33,739 bases of DNA from Nitrospinota bacterium (GTDB lineage: Bacteria; Nitrospinota; Nitrospinia; JACRGO01), in assembly GCA_016212295.1 (NCBI GenBank), contig JACRGO010000128.1:1-33739 (forward strand). Direction: 5' to 3'. The first letter of the stretch is position 1. Each line of letters begins with the position of its first letter. Below the pieces are notes generated by a model. The model was not told the DNA's origin and did not search any database. It saw nothing but the letters and a program-made list of their open reading frames with translations. Shown here piece after piece: positions 8,477 through 15,650 of this stretch. A program made the position numbers and the translations under genes.

Positions 8477-8611
8477 GTCCCATTTTTTCGCTTATGAATT
8501 AAAATAGTCATTGGCCAATGGCCATTTGTCATTGATATGTGGAAAGATGTCCTAATGACCAATGACTATTGACCAATGACTCTCTTTAAAGTCCACCCGA
8601 AGGGCGATAAG
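8477..8611 (+). repeat. Composite repeat unit 1: conserved ends around a CCAATGAC cassette
   Basis: The left end (CCCATTTTTTCGCTTATGAA, 8479-8498) and right end (CTTTAAAGTCCACCCGAAGG, from 8584) match the ends of the twin element at 8623-8820. The middle instead holds inverted words of the CATTGGCCAATGGCC and TAATGACCAATGAC type (8506-8580). It lies in the 383-base gap upstream of the MMPL operon. Confidence 0.7.
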
Positions 8612-8622
8612 TCCATAGTATA

Positions 8623-8820
8623 GGAATTTCCATTTTTTTAGCTTATGAATCAACGAGATGCTAAATGCAGAAGAGGAAAAAACTGAACGTCCAACGTCCA
8701 ACATCGAAGTAAGAAAAATTCATTTTACGTTTTAAATCCTTTCTTCCTTTTTCGACGTTCGACGTTCAATGTTGGATGTTCGATGTTCAATTCTTTAAAG
8801 CCCGCCCGAAGGGCGTTAAG
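8623..8820 (+). repeat. Dispersed 200-bp composite repeat, copy A
   Basis: A near-identical copy lies at 21362-21563. In order: GGAATTTCCATTTTTTTAGC, AACGAGATGCTAAATGCAGA, an inverted pair of words (GAACGTCCAACGTCC left, GACGTTCAATGTTGGATGTT right) around TTTACGTTTTAAATCC, then TTTAAAG and a small hairpin CGCCC-GAA-GGGCG. It directly follows unit 1, and the same right-end sequence closes both units. Confidence 0.85.
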
Positions 8821-8830
8821 CCCACTATTC

Positions 8831-9499
8831 TTATCCGTAAACCACGGGAAACCCCTTCGCCTCCCAATCCTGGACGCTGTCTTTTAAACGGAATGCCTTG
8901 AACCCCTTCTTGCGCATTATCTCCACGGCCTGGACGGCCAATACACAGTAAGGCCCCCGGCAATAAGCGGCTATTTCCTGTTTCCTGGACAAATTCGGCA
9001 AGTAATTTTCCAGTTCCTTCAAGGGAACCGACAGGGAGCCTTTGATATGCCTCTCCCTGTATTCCTCGATAGGGCGGACGTCCAGCAAGATGGCCGTTCC
9101 TTCCCGGACACGCTTCCATAGCGTGTCGCCGTCTATTTCTTCCATCCCCTTTTTTTCTTTCAGAAAGTCCCGGCTGATTCGCTCCATTTCCGCCAACCGG
9201 TTCTCGGCCAATATCCGCAATTGGCGCAGGAAATCACCCACTAATTGGTCCGCAAGGCGGCAGGTCACATAGAGTCCCTCTTTTTGGCTCTCCACCAGAC
9301 GCGCCGCGCGGAGGACCTGAAGATGCTGGGAGGCGTTGGCGATGGTCAGATTGGTCTCCCTGGCCAGTTCTTCCACGGTTCGCTTTCCCTGGGAGAGGAT
9401 TTCCAGGAGCTCCAATCGCTTGGGACTGGAGATTCCTTTTCCTATCCGGGAAAGTTGCTCATAAATCCGGTCTTTGAAAATCCTGTTTTGACGCCCCAT
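8831..9499 (-). CDS. ArsR-family regulator fused to a rhodanese domain
   Basis: A cytoplasmic protein of about 222 residues. The N-terminal winged-helix domain is ArsR/SmtB-like (SSPKRLELLEILSQGKRTVEELA, then recognition helix TIANASQHLQVLRAARLV). The C-terminal half is a rhodanese domain: LLDVRPIEEYRERHIKGSLSVPL, an active-site loop CRGPYC and closing WEAKGFPVV. Such fusions are thought to sense persulfide or sulfane sulfur; only one Cys (in YVTCRL) lies in the DNA-binding part. ATG 9499 is preferred over TTG 9523 because the TTG lies beyond the operator palindrome (9511-9544) and ATG has AGGG just ahead. It is on the same strand as, and upstream of, the MMPL-MddA-TauE run, which it may control. 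Confidence 0.87.
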   Translation of the reverse strand: MGRQNRIFKDRIYEQLSRIGKGISSPKRLELLEILSQGKRTVEELARETNLTIANASQHLQVLRAARLVESQKEGLYVTCRLADQLVGDFLRQLRILAENRLAEMERISRDFLKEKKGMEEIDGDTLWKRVREGTAILLDVRPIEEYRERHIKGSLSVPLKELENYLPNLSRKQEIAAYCRGPYCVLAVQAVEIMRKKGFKAFRLKDSVQDWEAKGFPVVYG

Positions 9500-9510
9500 A
9501 AACCCTGCCG

Positions 9511-9544
9511 ATAAAGTATTCAATTATTTTATTGAATACTTTAT
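9511..9544 (-). promoter_or_regulatory. Operator palindrome of the ArsR-rhodanese gene
   Basis: Perfect 14-bp arms ATAAAGTATTCAAT (9511-9524) and ATTGAATACTTTAT (9531-9544) are separated by 6 bases. The right arm covers the predicted -10 and the palindrome fills the leader, so bound repressor would block transcription. ArsR-family operators commonly contain ATTCAA-type half sites. Autoregulation is inferred. Confidence 0.8.
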
Positions 9545-9566
9545 CATGGAGGCAGGACTTTTTCAA
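9538..9566 (-). promoter_or_regulatory. Sigma-70 type promoter of the ArsR-rhodanese gene
   Basis: On the minus strand, TTGAAA (9566-9561) and TAAAGT (9543-9538) are separated by 17 bases. The -10 lies inside the right arm of the palindrome. Confidence 0.55.
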
Positions 9567-9632
9567 GAAATTAATATGAGGATATTCAAAATAGATTTTC
9601 GGGAACCATCGAAAGGCTATTGACGGAAAGAG

Positions 9633-9670
9633 AAAATGGACGGGGGCAACGGATATGCCCCGTCCATTTT
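9633..9670 (-). terminator. Rho-independent terminator after the Cys-rich gene
   Basis: Perfect 13-bp inverted repeat, AAAATGGACGGGG and CCCCGTCCATTTT, with a 12-base loop. Read on the minus strand it ends in TTTTCTCTTT, 13 bases past the stop of the Cys-rich gene. The A-rich other side makes it possibly bidirectional. Confidence 0.8.
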
Positions 9671-9682
9671 CGGAACCTGAAC

Positions 9683-9883
9683 TTACTTGTTTTTAAGTTC
9701 CTGGATTCGTTCTTCCGCGCCAGCGAGTTCTTTTTTCAACTGATCACGGTACTCTTCCAACCTTTCCTGTTCCTCTTTTGCGGATATGAAACGTCGGGAA
9801 AAACCACCGCACCCGCATCCGCAGCACCCACAGTTGCATCCCCGGCCTTCAAAAGTCTTTTGCCTTGCGCCTGGTTGACACAT
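9683..9883 (-). CDS. Small Cys-rich protein with C-terminal coiled coil (DUF5320-like)
   Basis: A 66-residue protein. Residues 16-28 form a dense cysteine cluster (CNCGCCGCGCGGF) with seven Cys in the first 25 residues; residues 36-66 form a charged coiled coil (KEEQERLEEYRDQLKKELAG region). The layout resembles small DUF5320-type proteins, but I do not claim membership. ATG 9883 is chosen because AAAGGAGG sits 8 bases ahead; the upstream GTG overlaps that site. The tail aligns with the C-terminus of the neighbouring ArsR protein: CxCGCxGxGx..F, then LxxYxxxLKxE and ERIxE. A copy of the same operator lies in front and a terminator behind. The Cys cluster suggests metal or Fe-S binding; function unknown. 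Confidence 0.8.
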   Translation of the reverse strand: MCQPGARQKTFEGRGCNCGCCGCGCGGFSRRFISAKEEQERLEEYRDQLKKELAGAEERIQELKNK

Positions 9884-9906
9884 TTTTATCACCTCCTTTC
9901 TATATA

Positions 9907-9932
9907 TTTATGTAATTAAATATATACTTAAA
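9907..9932 (-). promoter_or_regulatory. ArsR operator copy 2, before the Cys-rich gene
   Basis: Half sites TTTATGT (9907-9913) and ACTTAAA (9926-9932) are separated by 12 bases. This is the same arm sequence (one mismatch) and the same spacing as at 10385-10410 in front of the ArsR gene. Confidence 0.65.
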
Positions 9933-9953
9933 TATAAACGTAAAAAAAATCCT

Positions 9954-10373
9954 CTACTTCTTTTTGGCTTTTATTTCTATTATTCTTTCCCGGACAATCT
10001 TAATCTCATTTTTCAGTTCCTTCTCGTAATTTTTTAAAGATTCCAAACTTGCCTTCCCAGATTTCTGGTCCTTGAACCTCCCTGTGCCCCGGCATCCACA
10101 GGAACAGACTTCGTTTAATATGGACCGGCATTTTTCCAGGGCGTTCTCGTCTATTGAATAAGGTATCCAGTAGCCTTTTCTCTCGTTCCTGACCAGGCCG
10201 GCTTGCCTTAAAATTTTTAGATGCTGCGATACAGCGGCGGGGGTTATGCCAAGGGCTTCCGAAATATTATTGGCCCCAAGAGGTCCCCTGGATTTCAGTA
10301 TCTCAATGATTTTTACGCGTGTCTCCACGCCAAGCACCTTGAAAATTTCGGAAGGCTCTAAATTTATATTCAT
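9954..10373 (-). CDS. ArsR/SmtB-family regulator with Cys cluster and coiled-coil tail
   Basis: A 139-residue regulator. Residues 8-75 are a winged helix (FKVLGVETRVKIIEILKSRG, GITPAAVSQHLKILRQAGLV, GYWIPYSI wing). Residues 90-94 form CSCGC with another Cys at 82, a likely metal or thiol sensor. Residues 107-139 are a charged coiled coil absent from minimal ArsR proteins. The Cys cluster plus coil resembles the adjacent 66-residue protein. The start ATG 10373 follows a near-consensus promoter, and an operator lies between promoter and gene. The downstream Cys-rich gene, 70 bases on, carries its own operator copy. The ligand could be Zn, Cu, As or another soft metal, or an Fe-S cluster; sequence alone does not decide. 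Confidence 0.88.
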   Translation of the reverse strand: MNINLEPSEIFKVLGVETRVKIIEILKSRGPLGANNISEALGITPAAVSQHLKILRQAGLVRNERKGYWIPYSIDENALEKCRSILNEVCSCGCRGTGRFKDQKSGKASLESLKNYEKELKNEIKIVRERIIEIKAKKK

Positions 10374-10384
10374 GATTTTTTCAG

Positions 10385-10410
10385 TTTAAGTAATTTAGTT
10401 CTCACTTAAA
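10385..10410 (-). promoter_or_regulatory. ArsR operator copy 1, before the arsR-like gene
   Basis: Perfect 7-bp half sites TTTAAGT (10385-10391) and ACTTAAA (10404-10410) with a 12-base spacer, immediately downstream of the -10 element and so covering the transcription start. Confidence 0.72.
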
Positions 10411-10411
10411 T

Positions 10412-10440
10412 AGTATATAGCTCTAAAACCAGTTTGTCAA
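10412..10440 (-). promoter_or_regulatory. Consensus sigma-70 promoter of the arsR-like gene
   Basis: On the minus strand, TTGACA (10440-10435) and TATACT (10417-10412) are separated by exactly 17 bases: a perfect -35 and five of six -10 matches. The gene start lies about 40 bases downstream. Confidence 0.85.
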
Positions 10441-10536
10441 GGGAAATGAAAAACCATATTAAATACCCGAAGAAGTTTTCATTTGATTCTGTATTATAAA
10501 GGGAATAAAATGCGAGTGAAGCGTGGAAACCATTTT

Positions 10537-10752
10537 GTAACCGTTCACAGGGTTGCCATGAAAAACCAGAGAAAGCCTCATCAGCTATTTTTTTACATCC
10601 CCCTTAATCCCCCTTGCCAAGGGGGAATTAAAACCGATCCCATTTCAGGGGCGTTTCCCGTATTCCCCCTTACCAAAGGGGGACCAAGGGGGATGTTGTT
10701 TCCCCTGCAATAGAGCGTGAAGCTGTTTTTCATGACACCTCGTGAACGGTTA
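10537..10752 (+). mobile_element. MITE-like element with TIRs and 9-bp target duplication
   Basis: The 11-bp ends TAACCGTTCAC (10538-10548) and GTGAACGGTTA (10742-10752) are perfect inverted repeats. Similarity continues inwards about 20 bases (both sides contain CATGAAAAAC). The 9-base AACCATTTT stands directly outside both ends (10528-10536 and 10753-10761), as expected of a target-site duplication. The interior holds CCCCCTTGCCAAGGGGG-type words and no gene. With the ArsR promoter, it fills the 407-base gap between the ArsR and CBS genes. Confidence 0.75.
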
Positions 10753-10780
10753 AACCATTTTTTCCCAGGGAGGTAAATTC

Positions 10781-11221
10781 ATGAGACGGATAGAATATTC
10801 AACAAAACAAATTAAATTGGGGGATATGCAGGCCATCCATGTCATGGAAACCGAAGTCACTCCATGCCATGAAAATTCCACATGCGAAGCGATTGCGGAT
10901 ATCCTGGTCAGGCGAGGTTACGGAAGTCTGCCGGTAACGGACAATGAGGGTAATCTTTTAGGGATAATAACGGAATTCGACCTTTTGAAAATCCTCCAGG
11001 AGGGCAAGGAACTGGGAAAAGAAACAGTTAAGGACAATATGACCAGGGAGGTCATGTTTATTTCTCCCGAACGTCCGGTAAAAGAGGTGATAGATCTTCT
11101 TGAAGACAAACGCCTGATACGTGTTCCCGTTGTCAAGGACGGAAAACTAATTGGCATAGTCACGCGACGGGACATTCTCTATGCTGTTATGAAAGGCGCA
11201 GCGAATTATTATAATATATAA
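10781..11221 (+). CDS. CBS-domain pair protein
   Basis: A 146-residue cytoplasmic protein consisting of two CBS motifs. The first is VMETEVTPCHENSTCEAIADILVRR...GSLPVTDNEGNLLGIITEFDLL (about 21-70); the second is MTREVMFISPERPVKEVIDLLEDKRLIRVPVVKDGKLIGIVTRRDIL (about 87-138). Two CBS motifs form one Bateman module that binds adenine nucleotides and usually regulates another protein or domain. No enzymatic domain is attached, so the partner is unknown. The ATG has GGGAGG 7 bases ahead, and the MITE-like element ends about 28 bases upstream of the start, so it could supply or disrupt the promoter. Confidence 0.9.
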   Translation: MRRIEYSTKQIKLGDMQAIHVMETEVTPCHENSTCEAIADILVRRGYGSLPVTDNEGNLLGIITEFDLLKILQEGKELGKETVKDNMTREVMFISPERPVKEVIDLLEDKRLIRVPVVKDGKLIGIVTRRDILYAVMKGAANYYNI

Positions 11222-11338
11222 TAAGTGATAAGGTTATGCAAAGCCCTTTCCCGCCTTACAAAACCCGGCCTATAGATACTTACTCGCCTATTCCGGAAAT
11301 TTATCTCGCGCAAATTCTAAATAAAAATTAAAAAAATT

Positions 11339-11418
11339 CACCGCAGAGGCACAGAGGCGCAGAGATTTTTATAAAGTTCTATTGTGTTCTTTTCTCAGCG
11401 TCTTTGCGTCTCTGCGGT
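11339..11418 (+). repeat. CACCGCAGAGGC inverted repeat
   Basis: The left arm is CACCGCAGAGGCACAGAGGC (from 11339); the right arm is GCGTCTTTGCGTCTCTGCGG (11398-11417). The arms converge around a 30-base AT-rich centre in the 227-base gap between the CBS and SDR genes. Confidence 0.75.
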
Positions 11419-11448
11419 AAAAAAAATTAAATTTCAAATATCTTTCGA

Positions 11449-12990
11449 TTGCATAACTTTCCGGAAAATCAAACATCCGAGGATCAATGGCTATTCGACG
11501 GCATCGTGTACCATGACCTGCCGACCACGCCGATGCCTGAAGTCGGCACGGTTCTGGTTACAGGCGCGTCGGGGTACATAGGGGGCCGGCTGGCGCCTCA
11601 ACTCCTTGCTCGCGGTTACCATGTAAGAATCATGGTCCGGAAGGAGTCCCCGGAGCACGGAAAGCTCTGGCCCGGCGCTGAAATAGTCGTCGCGGACGCG
11701 CTGAAAAAGGACCAACTCATAAAGGCGCTTGAGGGAGTCCAGGCCGCCTATTACCTTATTCACTCCTTGCTGCTGGGTCCCAGGGAGTTTGAAACGGCGG
11801 ATTTGAAAGCCGCGGCCAATTTCAGGGAGGCCGCCGGGAAAAACAGTGTAAAGCGGATTATTTACTTAGGCGGCCTGGGCGACAGCAAAACGAGCCGGTC
11901 GCCTCACTTGCGAAGCAGGGCAATGGTGGCGGAGGAGCTTGGGGCCGGCAGCGTGCCGGTGACGATTTTACGGGCCGCCGTCATCATCGGCTCTGGAAGC
12001 GCGTCCTATGAGATCATCCACCACATGGTCATGAGGTGGCGTTTTATTTTGATTCCACGGTGGGCAAGGAACAGGTGCCAGCCAATCGGGATACGTGACG
12101 TGGTTAAATACCTGGTCGGCGTTTTGGAGACACCGGAAACCACCGGCAAATCTTTTGATATAGGCGGCAGAGACATACTGACATACGAGATCATGTTAAA
12201 AAAATTCGCCGGGATAATTAAAAAGAAAGTCTTTTTCATACCTGTCGGCCTTGCGAATATGAAATTTTACTCCTACTCGGCAAGCCTGATCACCCCGGTC
12301 CCGGCGGCAATAACCGCGGGCCTCTTTGAGGGACTAAAAGACGAGGTTATCTGCCGGAACAGGGATATCTCGAAATATATTCCCTTTGAGCCCATAACTT
12401 ATGAAGAGGCCATAATAAGGGCCCTTACCCGTGAAGAGCAGGACAAGGTGCATACCCGCTGGTCGGATTCCTATCCGCCCGCGCACGCGCTGGCCATTAA
12501 ACTTCATGAACTTGAGGGGGTCCCTACTTTTATAACCACCTATTCCATATTGTCCGACAAACATTGTTCTGACATATTTTACTCGGTTTGCAGGATCGGG
12601 GGTAAAACCGGTTGGTTCAACTCGAACTGGATGTGGAGCGCCAGGGGCCTTTTAGACAAGATACTCCTTGGCGTCGGCACCGCTCGAGGCCGGAAGAGTT
12701 ACGCCTGCCTGGCAATCAATGACGTGATTGACTTCTGGAGAGTAGAGGATATCAGGCAGGACCAGAGGGTGCTGTTGCGGGCTGAGATGAAGCTGCCCGG
12801 AATGGCCTGGCTTGAGTTTAAAATTAATAAAGAAAACGACAATACCCGCCTTTCCATAACCGCATACTTTTTCACAAAAACTCTTTTCGGAAAAATCTAC
12901 TGGTATATCTTCCACCCTTTTCACCATTTTATCTTTAATGACATTATCAGGCAGATTGTGGCATCCAGCCGTAAAGTCCACCGGGGCTGA
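11449..12990 (+). CDS. NAD(P)-binding SDR-type protein with DUF2867 domain
   Basis: A protein of about 513 residues. The N-terminal half is an atypical/extended SDR: VLVTGASGYIGGRLAPQLLARG (about 35-56) is the dinucleotide-binding loop, followed by VVADALKKDQLIKALEGVQAAYYLIHS and VKRIIYLGGLGDS. The C-terminal half matches DUF2867 (FNSNWMWSARGLLDKILLGVG, DFWRVEDI, AEMKLPGMAWLEF). This two-domain architecture is common in bacteria; the reaction is undefined. The start is uncertain: TTG 11449 gives the longest protein but lacks a ribosome-binding site, and ATG 11533 (MPEVGTVLVTGAS) also lacks one. A short GGGGC-GCCCC hairpin overlaps the stop (12983-12998). Confidence 0.82.
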   Translation: MHNFPENQTSEDQWLFDGIVYHDLPTTPMPEVGTVLVTGASGYIGGRLAPQLLARGYHVRIMVRKESPEHGKLWPGAEIVVADALKKDQLIKALEGVQAAYYLIHSLLLGPREFETADLKAAANFREAAGKNSVKRIIYLGGLGDSKTSRSPHLRSRAMVAEELGAGSVPVTILRAAVIIGSGSASYEIIHHMVMRWRFILIPRWARNRCQPIGIRDVVKYLVGVLETPETTGKSFDIGGRDILTYEIMLKKFAGIIKKKVFFIPVGLANMKFYSYSASLITPVPAAITAGLFEGLKDEVICRNRDISKYIPFEPITYEEAIIRALTREEQDKVHTRWSDSYPPAHALAIKLHELEGVPTFITTYSILSDKHCSDIFYSVCRIGGKTGWFNSNWMWSARGLLDKILLGVGTARGRKSYACLAINDVIDFWRVEDIRQDQRVLLRAEMKLPGMAWLEFKINKENDNTRLSITAYFFTKTLFGKIYWYIFHPFHHFIFNDIIRQIVASSRKVHRG

Positions 12991-13195
12991 AATGCCCCAT
13001 AATCAGGCACATTATCTTTCCATCTGCTTGTTTTCCAACCAGTCTTATCCAGGGCCGCGGCGAATAATCTTGATTTCATCTTGTTTTTCAATACGTTGGA
13101 TTAATTTTAAAAATGGTATTCATTTTGCTCTTCCTTGTAGATATGTAACTATTATTCTCCTTCATATTTTAGTTCTTCGACGTTTTTTTTATGTT

Positions 13196-13224
13196 TTTCT
13201 CCGCGTCCTTTGCGTCTCCGCGGT
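13196..13224 (+). repeat. Single arm of the CACCGC repeat family
   Basis: GCGTCCTTTGCGTCTCCGCG with flanks matches the right arm of the family at 11394-11418 and 19565-19598. I see no matching left arm in the 282-base gap, so this may be a solo or degraded copy, about 50 bases before the nirB start. Confidence 0.6.
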
Positions 13225-13272
13225 GAAAAATATTTTAGATTTCAAATCTCAAATTTTCCTTAAGGAGGCAAG

Positions 13273-15648
13273 ATGAAAAAAAAACTTGTCATAATAGGAA
13301 ACGGAATGGCGAGCGTCCATTGCGTTGAGCAACTTTTAAAACAGGCGCCGGACGCCTATGGCATCACCATTTTGTCCAGTGAAAAAACGCCCGGGTACAA
13401 CCGGATTCTCCTTGCCTCCATTCTTTCCGGAGAAAAGAGGATGGAAGAGATTGTTCTCCATGCCGAAGACTGGTATCTTGCAAATGGGATCACGCTCCGG
13501 CTTGGCCTGAATGTGGCAAAGATCCTCCGCCATAAAAAGGAGGCGCTAGCGGAGGACGGGTCGAGCCATCCTTATGACAAATTGATTATCGCAACCGGAT
13601 CTCTTCCCCTGGCCCTCAATGTCCCCGGGACCGGAAAAAAAGGGGTCTTCACCTTCCGGTCTCTCAGGGACTGCGAGTCCCTTTCAGCCTTCCCCCCAAA
13701 AGGCAAAAGGGCCGTGGTGGTAGGCGGCGGCCTGCTTGGACTGGAAACGGCGTGGAGCCTGAAAAAACTCGGAATGGAGACCACGGTGGTCCATATCAAT
13801 GGCCGGTTGATGGAAAGGCAACTTGATGAGACCTCGGCCTCCCTGCTTTTGAAAAGGCTCAGGGAAATCGGCGTCAAGGTCTTGCTTGAAAAAGAGACAG
13901 TGGAAATCCTTGGGGACGAATCCGTCCAGGGAGTGCGCTTTCAGGACGGGACCGAGCTCCTGGCCGATATTGTGGTCCAGTCCCTGGGAATCAGGCCCAA
14001 TATCGAATTGACCCGGTCCTCCGGCATCTATTGCGAGCGCGGGATCGTGGTGTCGGACGTCATGCAGACTTACGATCCTTCAGTTTACGCCATCGGCGAA
14101 TGCGCGCAGCATCGGGGCAGGACCTTCGGCCTGGTGGCCCCTATCTTCGAGCAGGGAAAAGTCCTCGCAAACCACCTTGCCGGAGAAGGGCGCCTGATAT
14201 ACCGGACGCCCCTGGTCTCCGCCAAGCTGAAGGTCCCGGGAATTGAGCTCTTCTCGGTCGGGGATTTCCATGATAACGGCCATGAAGACTCCATAAGCTA
14301 TTGCGATTTGTCCTCCGGCGTTTATAAGCGCCTCATCCTCAGCGATAACCGGATCGTGGGCGCGGTCCTGATCGGGGATTCCAGCGCGGGCCCGAGAATC
14401 TTCCAGCTTATCTCGGACCAGACCGATATAAAAGAGCATAGGGACAGGCTCCTGTTCGGGGACGGCGGCCCGGAAAAGGCGCGGGAGGCCTTTCGTATAG
14501 ACGAGATGAAGGACGATTTCATCGTATGCGGATGCGCGGGGGTGACAAAGGGGGAGATCGTCAGGGCCATTGAGGAAAAGGGGCTTTTTAAACTGGAGGA
14601 CGTCCGCCGGGAAACCGGGGCGTCCAAGTCCTGCGGAGGATGCGCTCCGTTGATAGAGCGCCTGTTGGAATCCGTTGTGGGCAGCGACTATCAAAAGGAC
14701 CGGGTCAAGCCGATCTGCGAATGCACCTCCTACACGCGGGAGGATGTGCTGAACAATATCAGGGAGAAGGACCTGGCGCGGGTGGAGGACGTGATGAAGA
14801 CCCTTGGGTGGAAGTCCGGGGGATGCGATATCTGCGGCCCGGCCGTCAATTATTATCTCACTCTTTGCCGGCCCGGCCGCTATGAAAGCGACCCGGAATA
14901 TAGTCCCCTCAATGAGAAGATGCATGCCAATGTCCAGTCCGACGGCGCCTATTCCGTGGTCCCCCGCATGTACGGCGGAGTGGCAGACGCGGCCCAGTTG
15001 AAAAGGATCGCGGAGACGGCTGAAAAATTCAAAGTGCCCCTCGTGAAATTGACCGGCGGCCAGAGGATAGCCCTGGTGGGTGTCAGGGAAGAGCAACTGA
15101 AGCCTATATGGAAGGAACTTGGGATGCCTTCAGGTTTTGCTTACGCCAAATCACTCCGCACCGTCAAGACCTGCGTCGGCCTCCCCTATTGCAGGTACGG
15201 CACCCAGAAGTCCATGGAACTGGGCATAGCCCTTGAAAAAGAACTGGAGCGGATCATGGCCCCGGCCAAGGTGAAACTGGGAGTGAGCGGCTGTCCAAGA
15301 AATTGCGCGGAGTCCGGGATCAAGGATATAGGAATAGTCGGCGTGAAGGGCGGGTGGGAAATTTATATCGGCGGAAACGGCGGAGTTAATCTGGAAAAGG
15401 CCGCGCTCCTTGCGGCCGTTCAAACAGAAGTAGAGGCCGTGGAAATCGTGAAGGCGTTCCTGCAGCTCTACCGGGAGGAGGCGGATTACATGGAAAGGAG
15501 TTCAAAGTGGATTCGGCGCTTCGGATTTGAGACAATAAAAAAAATGGCCGTTGAAAGTCCGGTGGAGAGAAAAGAGCTTGCGGAGAGGCTGGATACAGCC
15601 CTGGCCGGTTTGAAAGACCCGTGGCTTCATCAGGCTACAAAAAAATAA
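13273..15648 (+). CDS. nirB: NAD(P)H-dependent nitrite reductase large subunit (NirB-like)
   Basis: A 791-residue cytoplasmic flavo-sirohaem enzyme. Domains in order: FAD binding (IIGNGMASVHCVEQ, about 7-20), NAD binding (VVGGGLLGLE, about 148-157), two BFD-like [2Fe-2S] domains (CGCAG...CGGC about 417-457; CECTS...CDIC about 482-520) and the sirohaem/[4Fe-4S] reductase domain (TCVGLPYC near 633-640 and GCPRNC near 672-677, giving the required Cx5C and Cx3C). NirB reduces nitrite to ammonium with NAD(P)H. A GGAGG site lies 4 bases before ATG 13273. No nirD small subunit or nitrate/nitrite transporter is visible nearby. The length is slightly below usual NirB (about 810-850), but no essential motif is missing. 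Confidence 0.9.
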   Translation: MKKKLVIIGNGMASVHCVEQLLKQAPDAYGITILSSEKTPGYNRILLASILSGEKRMEEIVLHAEDWYLANGITLRLGLNVAKILRHKKEALAEDGSSHPYDKLIIATGSLPLALNVPGTGKKGVFTFRSLRDCESLSAFPPKGKRAVVVGGGLLGLETAWSLKKLGMETTVVHINGRLMERQLDETSASLLLKRLREIGVKVLLEKETVEILGDESVQGVRFQDGTELLADIVVQSLGIRPNIELTRSSGIYCERGIVVSDVMQTYDPSVYAIGECAQHRGRTFGLVAPIFEQGKVLANHLAGEGRLIYRTPLVSAKLKVPGIELFSVGDFHDNGHEDSISYCDLSSGVYKRLILSDNRIVGAVLIGDSSAGPRIFQLISDQTDIKEHRDRLLFGDGGPEKAREAFRIDEMKDDFIVCGCAGVTKGEIVRAIEEKGLFKLEDVRRETGASKSCGGCAPLIERLLESVVGSDYQKDRVKPICECTSYTREDVLNNIREKDLARVEDVMKTLGWKSGGCDICGPAVNYYLTLCRPGRYESDPEYSPLNEKMHANVQSDGAYSVVPRMYGGVADAAQLKRIAETAEKFKVPLVKLTGGQRIALVGVREEQLKPIWKELGMPSGFAYAKSLRTVKTCVGLPYCRYGTQKSMELGIALEKELERIMAPAKVKLGVSGCPRNCAESGIKDIGIVGVKGGWEIYIGGNGGVNLEKAALLAAVQTEVEAVEIVKAFLQLYREEADYMERSSKWIRRFGFETIKKMAVESPVERKELAERLDTALAGLKDPWLHQATKK

Positions 15649-15650
15649 CT

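Noticed and set aside
9546-9623. A 25-codon plus-strand frame divergent from the ArsR-rhodanese gene
   Set aside because: No ribosome-binding site and no similarity that I recognise; it lies in the regulator's promoter region.
10483-10713. A 76-codon plus-strand frame
   Set aside because: It lies over the edge and interior of the MITE-like element, is made of CCCCCTTG-type words, and has no ribosome-binding site or recognisable domain.
12983-12998. GGGGC-GCCCC hairpin at the SDR stop, considered as a terminator
   Set aside because: Only a 5-bp stem with no T-run after it; mentioned in the gene entry but not called.
14080-15096. A 338-codon minus-strand frame opposite nirB
   Set aside because: Antisense shadow; NirB motifs on the plus strand are complete across the same region.
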